Made by a program: the position numbers and the translations under genes. From positions 434,001 through 498,000 of the forward strand of contig NZ_NHYL01000001.1 in assembly GCF_003288905.1 (NCBI RefSeq): a stretch of DNA of 64,000 nt, read 5' to 3'. Below are positions 27,503-37,215 of the stretch, piece after piece; the first letter of the stretch is position 1, and every line of letters starts with the position of its first letter. The notes under the pieces were generated by a model. The model made no database searches. It was not told the origin of the DNA and saw only the letters and a list, made by a program, of their open reading frames with translations. Source of the DNA: Helicobacter sp. 11-8110. GTDB taxonomy: Bacteria; Campylobacterota; Campylobacteria; Campylobacterales; Helicobacteraceae.

Positions 27503-28472
27503 AATTTTGCATAATTATACAAGCCCCCTTAGAAATATCCAACAAAGGATTAGGAGAAAGGTTGATTTGCATTTTAAGTTCTTCTTCTAAAAATTCTTTC
27601 ATTCCCTCTATCAATGCCATACCCCCAGTAAGAATTGCTCCATCTTCTATCAAATCAGGTGCAATTTGAGGTGGAGACTTCTGAATTGTTTCTAAAATAG
27701 TATTTTTGATTTTAAACATTCCTGTCAAAAGCACATGCTTTAACTCATCTAAATTCAATTCATAGGAAATAGGCATTCCATTAGATAAAGACTTAGCGCC
27801 AATATTAATAATAGGATTTTCACCAAAAACTCTGATTTGTCGCTTAATTTTTTCTGCCAATTCTTTACTAATGCCGATATTTTTGTTATACCTGCAATAC
27901 TCTATTAAGGCGTAATCCACAAAATCTCCCGCTTCTTTTGTAAAAGCACTTGCTATCAAACCTCCAAGAGAAATAACACTTGCTTCAATCAAGCCCCCAC
28001 CCGCATCAATCACCATTTTTGCTCTTGCTGTGCTAATATCTAATCCTGCCCCCACACTAGCACTAAAGGGATCTTCTATCAAAAAGGCTTCTTTGGCTCC
28101 TGCAAGTATTGTAGCTTCATACAAAGAATGGCGCTCTACTTGCGTGAGATTCCTTGGAATACTAATCCCAACGCGCGGTGCAAGTTTCGAAGTTTGACCA
28201 AGAGAAATCAAAGCACTAATAAAAGTTTTTGTTGTTTCAAAATCACTGATGGCTCCATTTAAAAGCGGATTAATCACTTCAAAATTACTTGGTGCGCGCC
28301 CCATCATCTTCTTTGCCTGATCACCAATACACACCACTCTCTTAGAATCGCCCATATCCTCTAAAGTAATACAAGTCGCTTCGCAAAATATAATATCTTC
28401 TGCATTATTTCTCACAATGGTATTTACTGTGCCCAAATCAATTGCAATATCATTTCTTTCTAATAAAGCCAT
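27447..28472 (-). CDS. MreB-like actin paralogue
   Basis: 341 residues of the MreB/Hsp70 actin fold: DLGTVNTIV at the start (phosphate 1), AKKMMGRAPSNFEVINPL, GISIPRNLTQVERHSLYEA, DPFSASVGAGLDIS, DAGGGLIEASVISLGG (phosphate 2) and AILTGGMALIEGM (adenosine loop). It is divergent: canonical MreB has DIGGGTTEVAVISL and a longer conserved C-terminus. H. pylori has a second mreB-like gene (HP0743) beside the mreC-linked one, and this may be its counterpart; no mreC or mreD is nearby. The start at 28472 is chosen because GGAG lies eight bases upstream, inside the longer alternative. Confidence 0.82.
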   Translation of the reverse strand: MALLERNDIAIDLGTVNTIVRNNAEDIIFCEATCITLEDMGDSKRVVCIGDQAKKMMGRAPSNFEVINPLLNGAISDFETTKTFISALISLGQTSKLAPRVGISIPRNLTQVERHSLYEATILAGAKEAFLIEDPFSASVGAGLDISTARAKMVIDAGGGLIEASVISLGGLIASAFTKEAGDFVDYALIEYCRYNKNIGISKELAEKIKRQIRVFGENPIINIGAKSLSNGMPISYELNLDELKHVLLTGMFKIKNTILETIQKSPPQIAPDLIEDGAILTGGMALIEGMKEFLEEELKMQINLSPNPLLDISKGACIIMQNYDAYDRVEWSGGSIVDNS

Positions 28473-28500
28473 AATTCTCCAACCCATAATATTTTACAAA

Positions 28501-28564
28501 ATTATAACAAAACTACTTGCAAACTGCTATTTAAAACTCTATTTTCATCAACTTTTGCTATAAT
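28501..28564. promoter_or_regulatory. Divergent promoters for the mreB-like and M48 protease genes
   Basis: TATAAT on the reverse strand at 28506-28501 for the mreB-like gene and TATAAT on the top strand at 28559-28564 for the protease gene. Transcription would start about 25-30 bases before each chosen start codon. Confidence 0.5.
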
Positions 28565-28594
28565 TTGCAAAATTCACCTATTGCAAGGAAATTA

Positions 28595-29809
28595 ATGTCT
28601 TTTATTTTATTTTATGGTCTATTTTTAACACTCCCCAAAATGTTTCTAAGTATTATTGAACTTAGATTTCTCAAAACCCAATATAACAAAAAACCTTATA
28701 TTTTAGATTCGACTTCATTTAAAAAAGCCGCTAATTACTCTATTATCAAGGAAAAAATCTCCTTTTTAAATACCCTTGTAGATTTTTGTTTGCTATGGGT
28801 TTGGATTCTTTTTGGGTTACAAATACTAGAATCTCTCTTACCCACAAACTCACTCCTAGGTAGCACACTCTTTGTTTTGTTATTTTTATTCATCCAAAGC
28901 CTTTTTTCTTTGCCATTTGATGCTTATAAGACTCTAGTAATTGATAAAAAGTTTGGCTTTGCCAAAGGCGGAATCAAACTTTTTCTTGCTGATACCATAA
29001 AATCTTTTTTGCTTTTATTGATATTAGGCGGTATTTTGATTTTTATTTTTACTTGGATTATTGCCAATATCCCTTCATGGGAGTTTTATGCTTTTATTAT
29101 AGGCGCTCTTTTTATTATTGGAACTAACCTTTTATATCCCACTTTAATTGCGCCCTTATTTAACAAATTCACCCCCCTAGAAGATAAAGATTTAAGCAAT
29201 GCCATTCAAAATCTTTTAACTAAAGTTGGCTTCCATTCTAACGGAGTTTTTGTTATGGATGCCTCACGCCGAGATGGTAGATTAAATGCTTATTTTGGTG
29301 GTATTGGCAAAACAAAGCGTGTGATTTTGTTTGACACACTCTTAGAAAAAATCCCAAAAGATTCTATTTTGGCAGTTTTAGGGCATGAATTAGGACATTT
29401 TAAACGCAATGATATTTATAAAATGATGGTGCTCGTTTTGTCTTTCTTTTTTGTTTTATTGCTTTTAATTGCCAATTTGCCACAATCCCTATTTGCAGAA
29501 GCCAATATTGTGCAATCTCCACACAGCATTATTGTTTTTTTATTGCTTTTAAGTGCGCCAATTGGCTTTTATTTTACCCCCATTCTTGGTTATTTTAGCC
29601 GCAAAAATGAATACAATGCCGATCAATTTGGTGCCAAACTCACTAGTAATGAAGCCTTAGCCAAAGCCCTTTTGCTACTTGTAAAAGAAAACAATTCATT
29701 CCCCCTTTCACACAAACTTTATATGCGCTTTTATTACACTCATCCACCCCTTATGGCGCGATTAATCGCTCTAAATTGCGAACATTTGGCATTTGAGAAT
29801 CAAAAATGA
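28595..29809 (+). CDS. M48-family membrane zinc metalloprotease (Ste24/CAAX protease-like)
   Basis: 404 residues, membrane-embedded. Several N-terminal helices, then the zinc motif HELGH in VLGHELGHFKRND near 268-280 and the third ligand Glu in SRKNEYNADQFGA near 342. GVFVMDASRRDGRLNAYFGGIGKTKRVILFD before the zinc site is a hallmark of the Ste24 branch. Bacteria do not prenylate, so a general membrane-protein quality role is likely; the substrate is unknown. The start at 28595 follows AAGGAAATTA; a longer frame from 28565 lacks such a site. The stop overlaps prmC by four bases. Confidence 0.9.
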   Translation: MSFILFYGLFLTLPKMFLSIIELRFLKTQYNKKPYILDSTSFKKAANYSIIKEKISFLNTLVDFCLLWVWILFGLQILESLLPTNSLLGSTLFVLLFLFIQSLFSLPFDAYKTLVIDKKFGFAKGGIKLFLADTIKSFLLLLILGGILIFIFTWIIANIPSWEFYAFIIGALFIIGTNLLYPTLIAPLFNKFTPLEDKDLSNAIQNLLTKVGFHSNGVFVMDASRRDGRLNAYFGGIGKTKRVILFDTLLEKIPKDSILAVLGHELGHFKRNDIYKMMVLVLSFFFVLLLLIANLPQSLFAEANIVQSPHSIIVFLLLLSAPIGFYFTPILGYFSRKNEYNADQFGAKLTSNEALAKALLLLVKENNSFPLSHKLYMRFYYTHPPLMARLIALNCEHLAFENQK

Positions 29810-30642
29810 CACTCAAAGAAGCTATAGACTTTGGCGCTCATGCTTTAAAAAACAATCAAATCCAACGCCCTTATTTAGAATCTGAAATCCTACTCTCTCA
29901 CATTCTAAACCAATCTAGAATCTATCTCCACAGCCATAGCACACAAAATCTCTCATCCTTTCACGAAATGCTTTTTATAGATCTTATCCAAAGGCGAAAA
30001 AATCTTGAACCCATTGAATATATTACTAATAAAGTTGGTTTTTATGGAGAAGAATTTTACATTGATAGAGGAGTTTTAATTCCCCGCCCTGAAACAGAAA
30101 TTTTGGTAGATAAAGCAAAAGATATTATTGCGCAAAATAATTACAAAAATATCGCTGAAATTGGCATTGGAAGTGGAATTATAAGCATTATGTTAGCTCT
30201 TTTATTACCCGATTCAAACTTAAACTTTTATGCAAGTGATATTGCCCCAGAGGCGCTTTTTAACACTCATGTTAATCTTAAAAAATTCAAAGTTTCAAAC
30301 ATCAAACTCTATAAAAGTTCCTTTTTAGATTTTAACAAAGAAGAAAATATCTGTTTTGATTTATTAGTTTCTAACCCCCCTTATATCAAAAAAGGGGAGA
30401 TTCTGCCAACTTCTCTTAGCTTTGAGCCGCAAAAGGCTCTATTTGGCGGAGAGAAGGGAGATGAAATACTTCATCAAATCATTAGATTGGCTTATGAAAA
30501 TGAGATTCCACACTTAATTTGTGAAATGGGCTATAATCAAAGAGAAAGTATAGAAAGTCTTATGCAAAATATTCCGCATCAGAAGCTAGAATTTTACCAA
30601 GATCTTGCTAATTTAGAAAGAGGTTTTATTATTAAATTTTAA
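29806..30642 (+). CDS. prmC: Peptide chain release factor N5-glutamine methyltransferase
   Basis: Methylates the Gln of the GGQ loop of release factors. 278 residues: N-terminal helical domain with RPYLESEILLSHIL, then the SAM fold with IPRPETEILVDKA near 98, IGIGSGIISIMLA near 124, ASDIAPEAL and the catalytic NPPY in LVSNPPYIKKGE near 190. One target, RF2, is encoded at 60.4 kb. Overlaps the M48 protease gene by four bases (ATGA). Confidence 0.94.
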   Translation: MTLKEAIDFGAHALKNNQIQRPYLESEILLSHILNQSRIYLHSHSTQNLSSFHEMLFIDLIQRRKNLEPIEYITNKVGFYGEEFYIDRGVLIPRPETEILVDKAKDIIAQNNYKNIAEIGIGSGIISIMLALLLPDSNLNFYASDIAPEALFNTHVNLKKFKVSNIKLYKSSFLDFNKEENICFDLLVSNPPYIKKGEILPTSLSFEPQKALFGGEKGDEILHQIIRLAYENEIPHLICEMGYNQRESIESLMQNIPHQKLEFYQDLANLERGFIIKF

Positions 30643-30659
30643 CCAAACAAGCATGAAGC

Positions 30660-31406
30660 TTATTTGATTTCTTTAATAAAGGCATCTTTATTAAGTCTTT
30701 CTTTGACCAAGCCAAGTTGATTTTGCGCATCTAACTTTGTTTTAAAAGGACCAATTAATAAGCGATTAACCTCACCTGCCTTTTGCATATTATATTTAAA
30801 ATTCAAATCTTTAATAGTCCCTAGCAACTCTTTATTAGGAGAAAACTTACTAAAAGATCCCACTTGAATATAAAATCCTTTTGTAATTTCATTACTACTT
30901 TGATTTGATTGTGTTGCTACATTAGGAGCACTTGGAGTTGCCACATTATTATCCACCTTTTTCGCCTCAGGTTCAGATTTGCTTGGCGCAACCACTTCTT
31001 TTATAGGAGCAACTTCCTCTTTAGGCGGATTAGGTAAGCTTTGTTCTTTTTGCTGGGCTTTGATTTGATCAATGATTCTCTGGAATTGTTCATCAGAATT
31101 GCTTGAATTTTGAGATTGAATTGGAACTTGCCCAAAATCTGTATTAGTTTCTTTTTGTTCAACCTCTGGTAACTTTGCCTCTTCTAATGGCTTGTTAATT
31201 GCAGTATTTGTTGAAGTTGCCTGTTTGGTATCACCCTGTAATAAATACACTACCAAAATAATAATAGCAAATAAAACCACTCCAATTGCTACTAATAAAA
31301 TTGTTTTTTTACTCTTAGATTCTCTTACTTCTTCATCTTCGTTACCACTAATTAGCAAATCATCAAGCTCTAATTCCTCTTTTTTGTTCTCATCAATATT
31401 TTTCAT
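30660..31406 (-). CDS. SPOR-domain cell-envelope protein
   Basis: 248 residues: acidic cytoplasmic start, one membrane helix (about 35-57, ILLVAIGVVLFAIIILVVYLL), a long Pro/Gln/Ser-rich periplasmic linker, and a C-terminal SPOR domain (about 170-248: GFYIQVGSFSKFSPNKELL, RLLIGPFKTKLDAQNQLGLV) that binds denuded peptidoglycan, usually at the division septum. The start at 31406 follows AAAGGAGAG; the frame continues 50 codons upstream but without a better start. It follows glyA and DUF1882 as in C. jejuni (Cj0402-Cj0404). Confidence 0.88.
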   Translation of the reverse strand: MKNIDENKKEELELDDLLISGNEDEEVRESKSKKTILLVAIGVVLFAIIILVVYLLQGDTKQATSTNTAINKPLEEAKLPEVEQKETNTDFGQVPIQSQNSSNSDEQFQRIIDQIKAQQKEQSLPNPPKEEVAPIKEVVAPSKSEPEAKKVDNNVATPSAPNVATQSNQSSNEITKGFYIQVGSFSKFSPNKELLGTIKDLNFKYNMQKAGEVNRLLIGPFKTKLDAQNQLGLVKERLNKDAFIKEIK

Positions 31407-31416
31407 TTTCTCTCCT

Positions 31417-31962
31417 TTACATATGTTTCGACCAAGATGCCCCACGCTCCTTATTATAAACCCGATAAGGAACTGCAAGGACATTGAAACTTCTAGGAAT
31501 ATCAAGCGAAGGAAACATTTTCCACTCTGTTGGCATTTTTTGCGCCAACTTCGCACTTAACATTTTTCCTAATTGACAAGCTTCTTGAAAAGTCGTATGT
31601 CCTTTATGAATATAGAGATGTAAATGCCCTGGTGTCTTTGTTTCATAAGCAGTGAAGTTAATAAACCCCTCTTCTCTTAAAAGCAATTGCGCTCTATGCC
31701 AAAATCTCTCCGCATTAAAACCATTATAATCAAATACAATATTTTCCACTTTTTCTTGAGCATTAATAAGAGAATGCGCCACCGTAATTTCTTTTTTAAA
31801 ATGACTTTGTAGAATAGTTCTAGTAAGCGGCTCATCAACTCTTTTAAATTTATCATAAAAGATCCGACCATTATGGTGGATTTTTTGTCCAATTCCTGGC
31901 TCTTTAATCCAATAATGGGTGGTAATCATTTTGATAAGTTTCAAATCCATATCTGTTAGCAT
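31417..31962 (-). CDS. DUF1882 protein
   Basis: 181 residues, conserved in Helicobacter and Campylobacter. The N-terminal [24 protein letters not shown] is the DUF1882 signature. The second half reads [36 protein letters not shown] and [21 protein letters not shown]. The start is placed at ATG 31962, five bases after AGAGG; an upstream GTG at 31968 is less likely. It lies between glyA and the SPOR protein, the same order as in C. jejuni. Function unknown; a faint similarity to primase-like folds is discussed in the findings. Confidence 0.82.
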   Translation of the reverse strand: MLTDMDLKLIKMITTHYWIKEPGIGQKIHHNGRIFYDKFKRVDEPLTRTILQSHFKKEITVAHSLINAQEKVENIVFDYNGFNAERFWHRAQLLLREEGFINFTAYETKTPGHLHLYIHKGHTTFQEACQLGKMLSAKLAQKMPTEWKMFPSLDIPRSFNVLAVPYRVYNKERGASWSKHM

Positions 31963-31983
31963 TTCCACCTCTTTTTAAAAGTT

Positions 31984-33234
31984 TTAAAATATTGCTTTGT
32001 TATACACAGGGAATTTTAACGCAAGCTCCTTTAATTCCTCTTTTATTTGTGCTTGCTTTTGTGTATTTTGTATTTCATCTAAAACATCAGCAATTCTATT
32101 AGCCACAATCTCAAATTCTGCCTCTTTAAATCCTCTTGCAGTTAATGCTGGAGAACCAATTCTCACACCACTAGTAACAAATGGACTACGAATCTCACCT
32201 GGAACTGTGTTTTTATTTACCGTAATCCCTGCATTGCCTAATGCTAAATCCGCATCTTTACCGCTAAAGTCTTTATCAAGCAATGACAATAAAATCAAAT
32301 GATTATCTGTTCCATTGCTCACGATTTTATAATTTCTCTTTTGCAACACACTAGCTAGAATCCTCGCATTAGCCTTGACTTGCTTTGCATATGTTTTCCA
32401 TTCTGGCTTTAGATTCTCTCCAAATCCAACTGCCTTACCCGCAATGACATGCATCAAAGGACCACCTTGCATTCCAGGGAATACTGCCTTGTCAATTTTT
32501 TTAGCAAATTCTTCATTATTAGTCAGTATCATTCCTCCCCTAGGTCCGCGTAAAGTTTTGTGTGTTGTAGTCGTTACTATATCTGCATAAGGGAATGGGT
32601 TTGGATATTCTCCTGCTACTACAAGTCCTGCAACATGAGCAATATCCGCTAACAAAATCGCTCCAACGCTATCTGCAATTTCTCTAAAACGCTTGAAATC
32701 TAGCTCCCTTGAATATGCACTAAACCCACAAATAATCATATTAGGTTTTGTAATTTGAGCTATTTCTTGAACTTTATCATAGTTGATATACCCATCTAAC
32801 TCCACCCCATAAAAAAAGCTTTGATACATTTGCCCTGTAATGCTCACCTTTGATCCATGTGTTAGATGCCCACCGTGGCTTAAATCCATTCCCAAAATCT
32901 TATCATATGGCTTAAGCAATGCCGCATACACTGCGCCATTGGCTTGAGAACCAGCGTGTGGTTGCACATTTGCAAATTCACAACCAAAAAGTTTTTTAGC
33001 CCGATTAATTGCTAATTCTTCTATTTTATCTACAAATTCACAACCCCCGTAATAACGCTTATAAGGGTAACCTTCGGCATATTTATTGGTTAAAACACTC
33101 CCCATAGCCTCCATAACGCTAGGAAAGGTGAAATTTTCACTAGCAATCATTTCTAAATGTGTATTTTGGCGATTTAATTCTTCTTGTATAAAACCAAAAA
33201 CCTCTTGATCTGAACTTTCCAAAAAATAACTCAT
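31984..33234 (-). CDS. glyA: Serine hydroxymethyltransferase
   Basis: PLP enzyme that interconverts serine and glycine and loads one-carbon units onto tetrahydrofolate. 416 residues; starts [18 protein letters not shown], with [39 protein letters not shown], the PLP-Lys motif [17 protein letters not shown] near 228, and [16 protein letters not shown]. The ATG starts one base after the lysS stop (TAAAATG), so the two are coupled. Confidence 0.97.
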   Translation of the reverse strand: MSYFLESSDQEVFGFIQEELNRQNTHLEMIASENFTFPSVMEAMGSVLTNKYAEGYPYKRYYGGCEFVDKIEELAINRAKKLFGCEFANVQPHAGSQANGAVYAALLKPYDKILGMDLSHGGHLTHGSKVSITGQMYQSFFYGVELDGYINYDKVQEIAQITKPNMIICGFSAYSRELDFKRFREIADSVGAILLADIAHVAGLVVAGEYPNPFPYADIVTTTTHKTLRGPRGGMILTNNEEFAKKIDKAVFPGMQGGPLMHVIAGKAVGFGENLKPEWKTYAKQVKANARILASVLQKRNYKIVSNGTDNHLILLSLLDKDFSGKDADLALGNAGITVNKNTVPGEIRSPFVTSGVRIGSPALTARGFKEAEFEIVANRIADVLDEIQNTQKQAQIKEELKELALKFPVYNKAIF

Positions 33235-33235
33235 T

Positions 33236-34729
33236 TTAATCCTTTTTTTGTGGTTTAAGTGCAGGAAATAAAATCACATCTTTGATAATGTTATGACCTG
33301 TTAATAACATTACAAGCCTATCTATACCAATCCCTTCTCCAGCCGTTGGAGGCATACCATAAGAAAGTGCTGTAATATAATCCTCATCCATATATTGCGC
33401 TTCTTCATCTCCTGCTTCTTTTGCAGCTACTTGAGCCTTAAAGCGCTCATATTGATCTAATGGATCATTTAATTCACTAAATCCATTGGCAATCTCGCTT
33501 CCACCGATAAACAATTCAAATCTATCAGCAATTTCTGGATTATAATCATTACGCCTTGCAAGTGGGCTAATAGCAATAGGAAAATCTGTAATAAAAGTTG
33601 GATTAATTAATTTATCTTCCACAAAAGCGTCAAAAGCTTCACTTTGCAATTTACCCAATTCCATTTTTGATTCTATTTTTATATTATGGCTAATTAAATA
33701 CTCATATAATTTATCCTCATTGGTCGCAACTTCTCTAGGAACTCCACCAATCTCCACTAAAGAATCCAAATAAGTAATCTCTCTAAACTCACTAAAATCA
33801 ATCTCTTTTTCATTAAACTGCAAAGTTTTAGAAAGATTCAAGGCTTCAAAAAGATAATTAAAAAGCACCTTAGTTAATTGAATTAAATCTTTATAATCCT
33901 TATAAGCCCAATAAAACTCAATCATCGTAAATTCCGGATTATGTGAGTGATCCATTCCCTCATTTCTAAAATTACGATTAATCTCAAAGACAGCTTCAAA
34001 TCCGCCCACAACAAGTCTTTTTAAATAAAGCTCAGGAGCGATTCTTAAATAACGCTCCACATTTAAAGCATTATGAAAAGTAACAAAAGGTTTGGCATTT
34101 GCACCACCAGGAATTGGGTGCATCATTGGCGTTTCCACTTCTAAAAAGCCATTTTCTTCAAAAAACTTCCGCACACAAGAAACGATTTTAGAGCGCAAAA
34201 CAAAAGTATCTCGCACTTCCTTATTCATAATCAAATCCAAATATCTTTGGCGATAGCGCATTTCAATATCTACTAATCCGTGATATTTCTCTGGTAAAGG
34301 ACTAATGGCTTTAGTAAGAATTTGAAACTCTAGGGCATGTAGGCTTAATTCTCCTGTTTTTGTTACAAAAGGAAAGCCCTTTGCCATAATAATATCGCCT
34401 ACCTCAATGTATTTTTTAAAAATATCAAATCTCTCACCCAATTCATTTTTAGAAAGATAAATCTGTAAAATCCCACTATTATCTTCAATTTTAATAAAAG
34501 CCGCTTTTCCCATAAGGCGAATAAATTTAATTCTACCAGCGACTTGTGCATTTTTATTTATATCTTTTTTTTCTTCACTCTCTAGAGTTTTAAGTGTATC
34601 AAAAGCCTCCAAAAAAGCCTTGCAATCCATCTCCTTTGGCACCCCATTGCCATAAGGATTGATTCCTATCTCCCTTAGGGAATTGGCTTTTTGAATTCGA
34701 CCTTGAACATAAATATCATCTTCAAACAA
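33236..34729 (-). CDS. lysS: Lysyl-tRNA synthetase, class II
   Basis: 497 residues. N-terminal OB fold ([29 protein letters not shown]), then class II motifs: motif 1 [27 protein letters not shown], motif 2 [23 protein letters not shown], motif 3 [19 protein letters not shown]. The start codon is TTG at 34729-34727, five bases after AAGGAG; no ATG fits the conserved N-terminus. The lysS-glyA-DUF1882-SPOR order matches C. jejuni, but the fur gene that I recall before lysS there is absent here. Confidence 0.96.
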   Translation of the reverse strand: MFEDDIYVQGRIQKANSLREIGINPYGNGVPKEMDCKAFLEAFDTLKTLESEEKKDINKNAQVAGRIKFIRLMGKAAFIKIEDNSGILQIYLSKNELGERFDIFKKYIEVGDIIMAKGFPFVTKTGELSLHALEFQILTKAISPLPEKYHGLVDIEMRYRQRYLDLIMNKEVRDTFVLRSKIVSCVRKFFEENGFLEVETPMMHPIPGGANAKPFVTFHNALNVERYLRIAPELYLKRLVVGGFEAVFEINRNFRNEGMDHSHNPEFTMIEFYWAYKDYKDLIQLTKVLFNYLFEALNLSKTLQFNEKEIDFSEFREITYLDSLVEIGGVPREVATNEDKLYEYLISHNIKIESKMELGKLQSEAFDAFVEDKLINPTFITDFPIAISPLARRNDYNPEIADRFELFIGGSEIANGFSELNDPLDQYERFKAQVAAKEAGDEEAQYMDEDYITALSYGMPPTAGEGIGIDRLVMLLTGHNIIKDVILFPALKPQKKD

Positions 34730-34797
34730 CTGAACTCCTTTAATCTTTTGCTTAATCTTATTAATTTTAGTTAGATTCCTCCATCCTTTTGTAGTTA

Positions 34798-35334
34798 CTA
34801 ATTTTTTTCTTCTATTTTTTCTTTAGCTTCCTTAACCTCCCCTTGTGGTAAATCAAGCTTAATAATTACCGCTCCAGAATCAAGTAATAATGGGTATAAA
34901 AAGCTATTGTCTGTGTATTTTTGCATAAATCTCTTTGCTACTTGAACATTAGAAATTGCATAAAAAATGATTGAAAAAATCATAAAGGTTTTAAAAGCCC
35001 CAAAGCAAAAGCCCAAAATACGATTCATAGAATTTAAAGTACTAATTCTTGTAACTTTTTGCAAAAGTTCTGCAATCACCAAAGATAAAATCCATACTAA
35101 TGCAAGCAAGACTAAAAAACCAATCAATGAAATAGCCGATGGATTTTCAAAAGTGTAAATATGTTGGCTTATCCAACCCCCCGCTTCTGTTGCATAAACT
35201 GAAGCGATAAAAACACCACCCACAATTCCAATTAATCCAAAAACCTCACGGATAAAACCATTTACAATACCTTTAAGTCCAACCAATACAATAAGCAAAC
35301 CAACGACCAAATCAAAATAACTAAAACTATTCAA
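34798..35334 (-). CDS. CvpA-family membrane protein
   Basis: 178 residues with four membrane helices: [41 protein letters not shown] is the family signature, then [24 protein letters not shown] and a fourth helix near 110-130. The C-terminus is acidic and cytoplasmic. CvpA was named for colicin V export but is widespread; envelope and bile-salt tolerance roles are reported. It precedes lysS by 68 bases, an order shared with C. jejuni except for the missing fur. Confidence 0.88.
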   Translation of the reverse strand: MNSFSYFDLVVGLLIVLVGLKGIVNGFIREVFGLIGIVGGVFIASVYATEAGGWISQHIYTFENPSAISLIGFLVLLALVWILSLVIAELLQKVTRISTLNSMNRILGFCFGAFKTFMIFSIIFYAISNVQVAKRFMQKYTDNSFLYPLLLDSGAVIIKLDLPQGEVKEAKEKIEEKN

Positions 35335-35449
35335 AACAAAAAACCTTTTAGAAAATACATAATTAACTTTATTATTTTACACAAAACTAACCTAAAAAAA
35401 GATATGATAAGAAAAAATCTTTAAAAAATCATTACAAAAAGGAAAATAA

Positions 35450-35953
35450 ATGGCAAGCAAGGAACACAGTTTTGATCTCTCAGCAAAAGTTGATATTCAA
35501 GAATTTAAAAACGCCCTAGAACAAGCAAAAAAAGAAATTGCAAACCGCTTTGATTTTAAAGATGATAAAGTTAAAGATTTAGATTTTAATGAAAAAGAAA
35601 AATCTCTCACTATTCTTGCCACAAGCGAAAATAAAGCAAAGACTATTAAGGATATTTTTGATTCCAAACTCATCAAACGCAATCTTTCTTTAAAAGTTTT
35701 AAAAGAAGTCTCCAAAGACAATGCAAGTGGAGGAAATCTCAAAATAACTTACAAACTTAATGATGCCTTAGATGATAAAAATATAAAAACCATTAACGCA
35801 GAAATTAAGAATCAAAAATTCAAAGTCCAAACGCAGATTCAAGGGAATGAGATTCGCATTAAATCCAAAGACATTGACGAGCTCCAAAAAGTTATCGCCC
35901 ATCTCAAAAAAATGGAATTAGAAATTTCTTTAAGTTTTGGAAACTTCACTTGA
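35450..35953 (+). CDS. YajQ-family nucleotide-binding protein (UPF0234)
   Basis: 167 residues with the double ferredoxin-like fold of YajQ: starts EHSFDLSAKVDIQEFKNALEQA, has NRFDFKDDKVKDLDFNEKEKSL, GGNLKITYKLNDALDDKNIK, VQTQIQGNEIRIKSKDIDELQKVI. Family members bind tRNA, GTP or c-di-GMP; the role in Helicobacter is unknown. AAAAGGAAAATAA precedes the ATG, with TATGAT at 35403 as a possible -10. It overlaps lnt by four bases. Confidence 0.92.
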   Translation: MASKEHSFDLSAKVDIQEFKNALEQAKKEIANRFDFKDDKVKDLDFNEKEKSLTILATSENKAKTIKDIFDSKLIKRNLSLKVLKEVSKDNASGGNLKITYKLNDALDDKNIKTINAEIKNQKFKVQTQIQGNEIRIKSKDIDELQKVIAHLKKMELEISLSFGNFT

Positions 35954-37215
35954 TAGGGATATTTTCATCTAGCAAAACAAAATTCACCCAAATTACACTG
36001 GGGATTCTTGCGGCTCTTTTTTTAAGTGTTTTTATTTATGAAGAGCATTTTTTTAACACTTGGAGACACCCTCTTTTCTCTAGCTTTTTTGCAATTATTG
36101 GATTTTTTATGCTACTGCAACTCTCGCGTTTAAGTGCTTTTGTTTGTGGTAGTAGCATTGGAATTTTATGGTTTTATTGGATTGGCTTAAGCTTTCGTTT
36201 TTATGATTTAACCTACCTTATTCCATTAGTTTGGATTTTTGTAGCATTGATTTTTGGAATCTTTTTTTTAGCTTTGTGTTATTTTAAAACCCCAATTTAC
36301 AGAATCTCTGTCCTACTTTGTGCAAGCTTTATTCATCCTTTTAGTTTTAATTGGTTTATTCCTGAATTAACACTCACTCAAAGCTACTTTTTTCCTTCAA
36401 AAAGCATTCTTGCACTTTTATTAATATTGCTTGTTATTTTTAGCTTTCTTATTCAAAAGCAATTCTACAAAATAAGCTTTTTATGGCTTATTTTGGGTTT
36501 ATTTAGCATTGGGATATTTAGCCAAACTCTCTACCCAACTCCCAAAGAATCGCCCCTTAAAATCAAAACAATCTCTACAAATATTCCCCAAAATTTACGC
36601 TGGGATTCTAGCAATTTAAAACAAATTATTGATGAAAATTTTAGCCTTATTCAACAAGCCAAACAAGAAAAATATGACTTAGTAATTTTACCTGAAACCG
36701 CTTTCCCTATCGCTCTAAATGCCGAAGATTCTCTGCTTAAAATATTGCAAGATTTAAGTCAAGATTTAACGATTTTAGTGGGTGCTATCCATAAGCAAGG
36801 CAATTCTTATTACAATAGTGCTTATCTTTTTAATCAAGGAGAAATGCAAATTTTTGATAAAATTATCTTGGTTCCTTTTGGCGAAAAAATCCCCCTCCCC
36901 CAATTCTTTGTAGATTTAATCAATCAAATCTTTTTTAAAGGTGGAATGGATTTTACAACCAATTCCAATCAAAAACCAAACTCAACAATTCTCCAAAATC
37001 AACACTTTCAAATTGCAATTTGCTATGAAGCTACAAGACAAGAATTTTATCAAGATTCTCCAAGTTTTTTGATTGCTATTAGCAACAATGCTTGGTTTAA
37101 GCCCAGTATAGAACCAACTCTACAAAAACTTTTAATGCGATATTTCTCACTCAACTATGGCACAACCATTTATCACTCAAGCAATGGATCACAAGACTTT
37201 ATTCTCTCTCCTTAA
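35950..37215 (+). CDS. lnt: Apolipoprotein N-acyltransferase
   Basis: Adds the third acyl chain to lipoproteins at the inner membrane. 421 residues, shorter than the E. coli enzyme as usual for Helicobacter. N-terminal helices to about 195, then the nitrilase domain with Glu in VILPETAFPIAL near 246, Lys in DKIILVPFGEKIPLPQF and Cys in IAICYEATRQEFY near 358. The start is TTG at 35950, overlapping the yajQ stop (TTGA). The 3' end overlaps the convergent SGNH-like gene by 17 bases. A substrate in this window is lipoprotein FlgH. Confidence 0.93.
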   Translation: MIGIFSSSKTKFTQITLGILAALFLSVFIYEEHFFNTWRHPLFSSFFAIIGFFMLLQLSRLSAFVCGSSIGILWFYWIGLSFRFYDLTYLIPLVWIFVALIFGIFFLALCYFKTPIYRISVLLCASFIHPFSFNWFIPELTLTQSYFFPSKSILALLLILLVIFSFLIQKQFYKISFLWLILGLFSIGIFSQTLYPTPKESPLKIKTISTNIPQNLRWDSSNLKQIIDENFSLIQQAKQEKYDLVILPETAFPIALNAEDSLLKILQDLSQDLTILVGAIHKQGNSYYNSAYLFNQGEMQIFDKIILVPFGEKIPLPQFFVDLINQIFFKGGMDFTTNSNQKPNSTILQNQHFQIAICYEATRQEFYQDSPSFLIAISNNAWFKPSIEPTLQKLLMRYFSLNYGTTIYHSSNGSQDFILSP

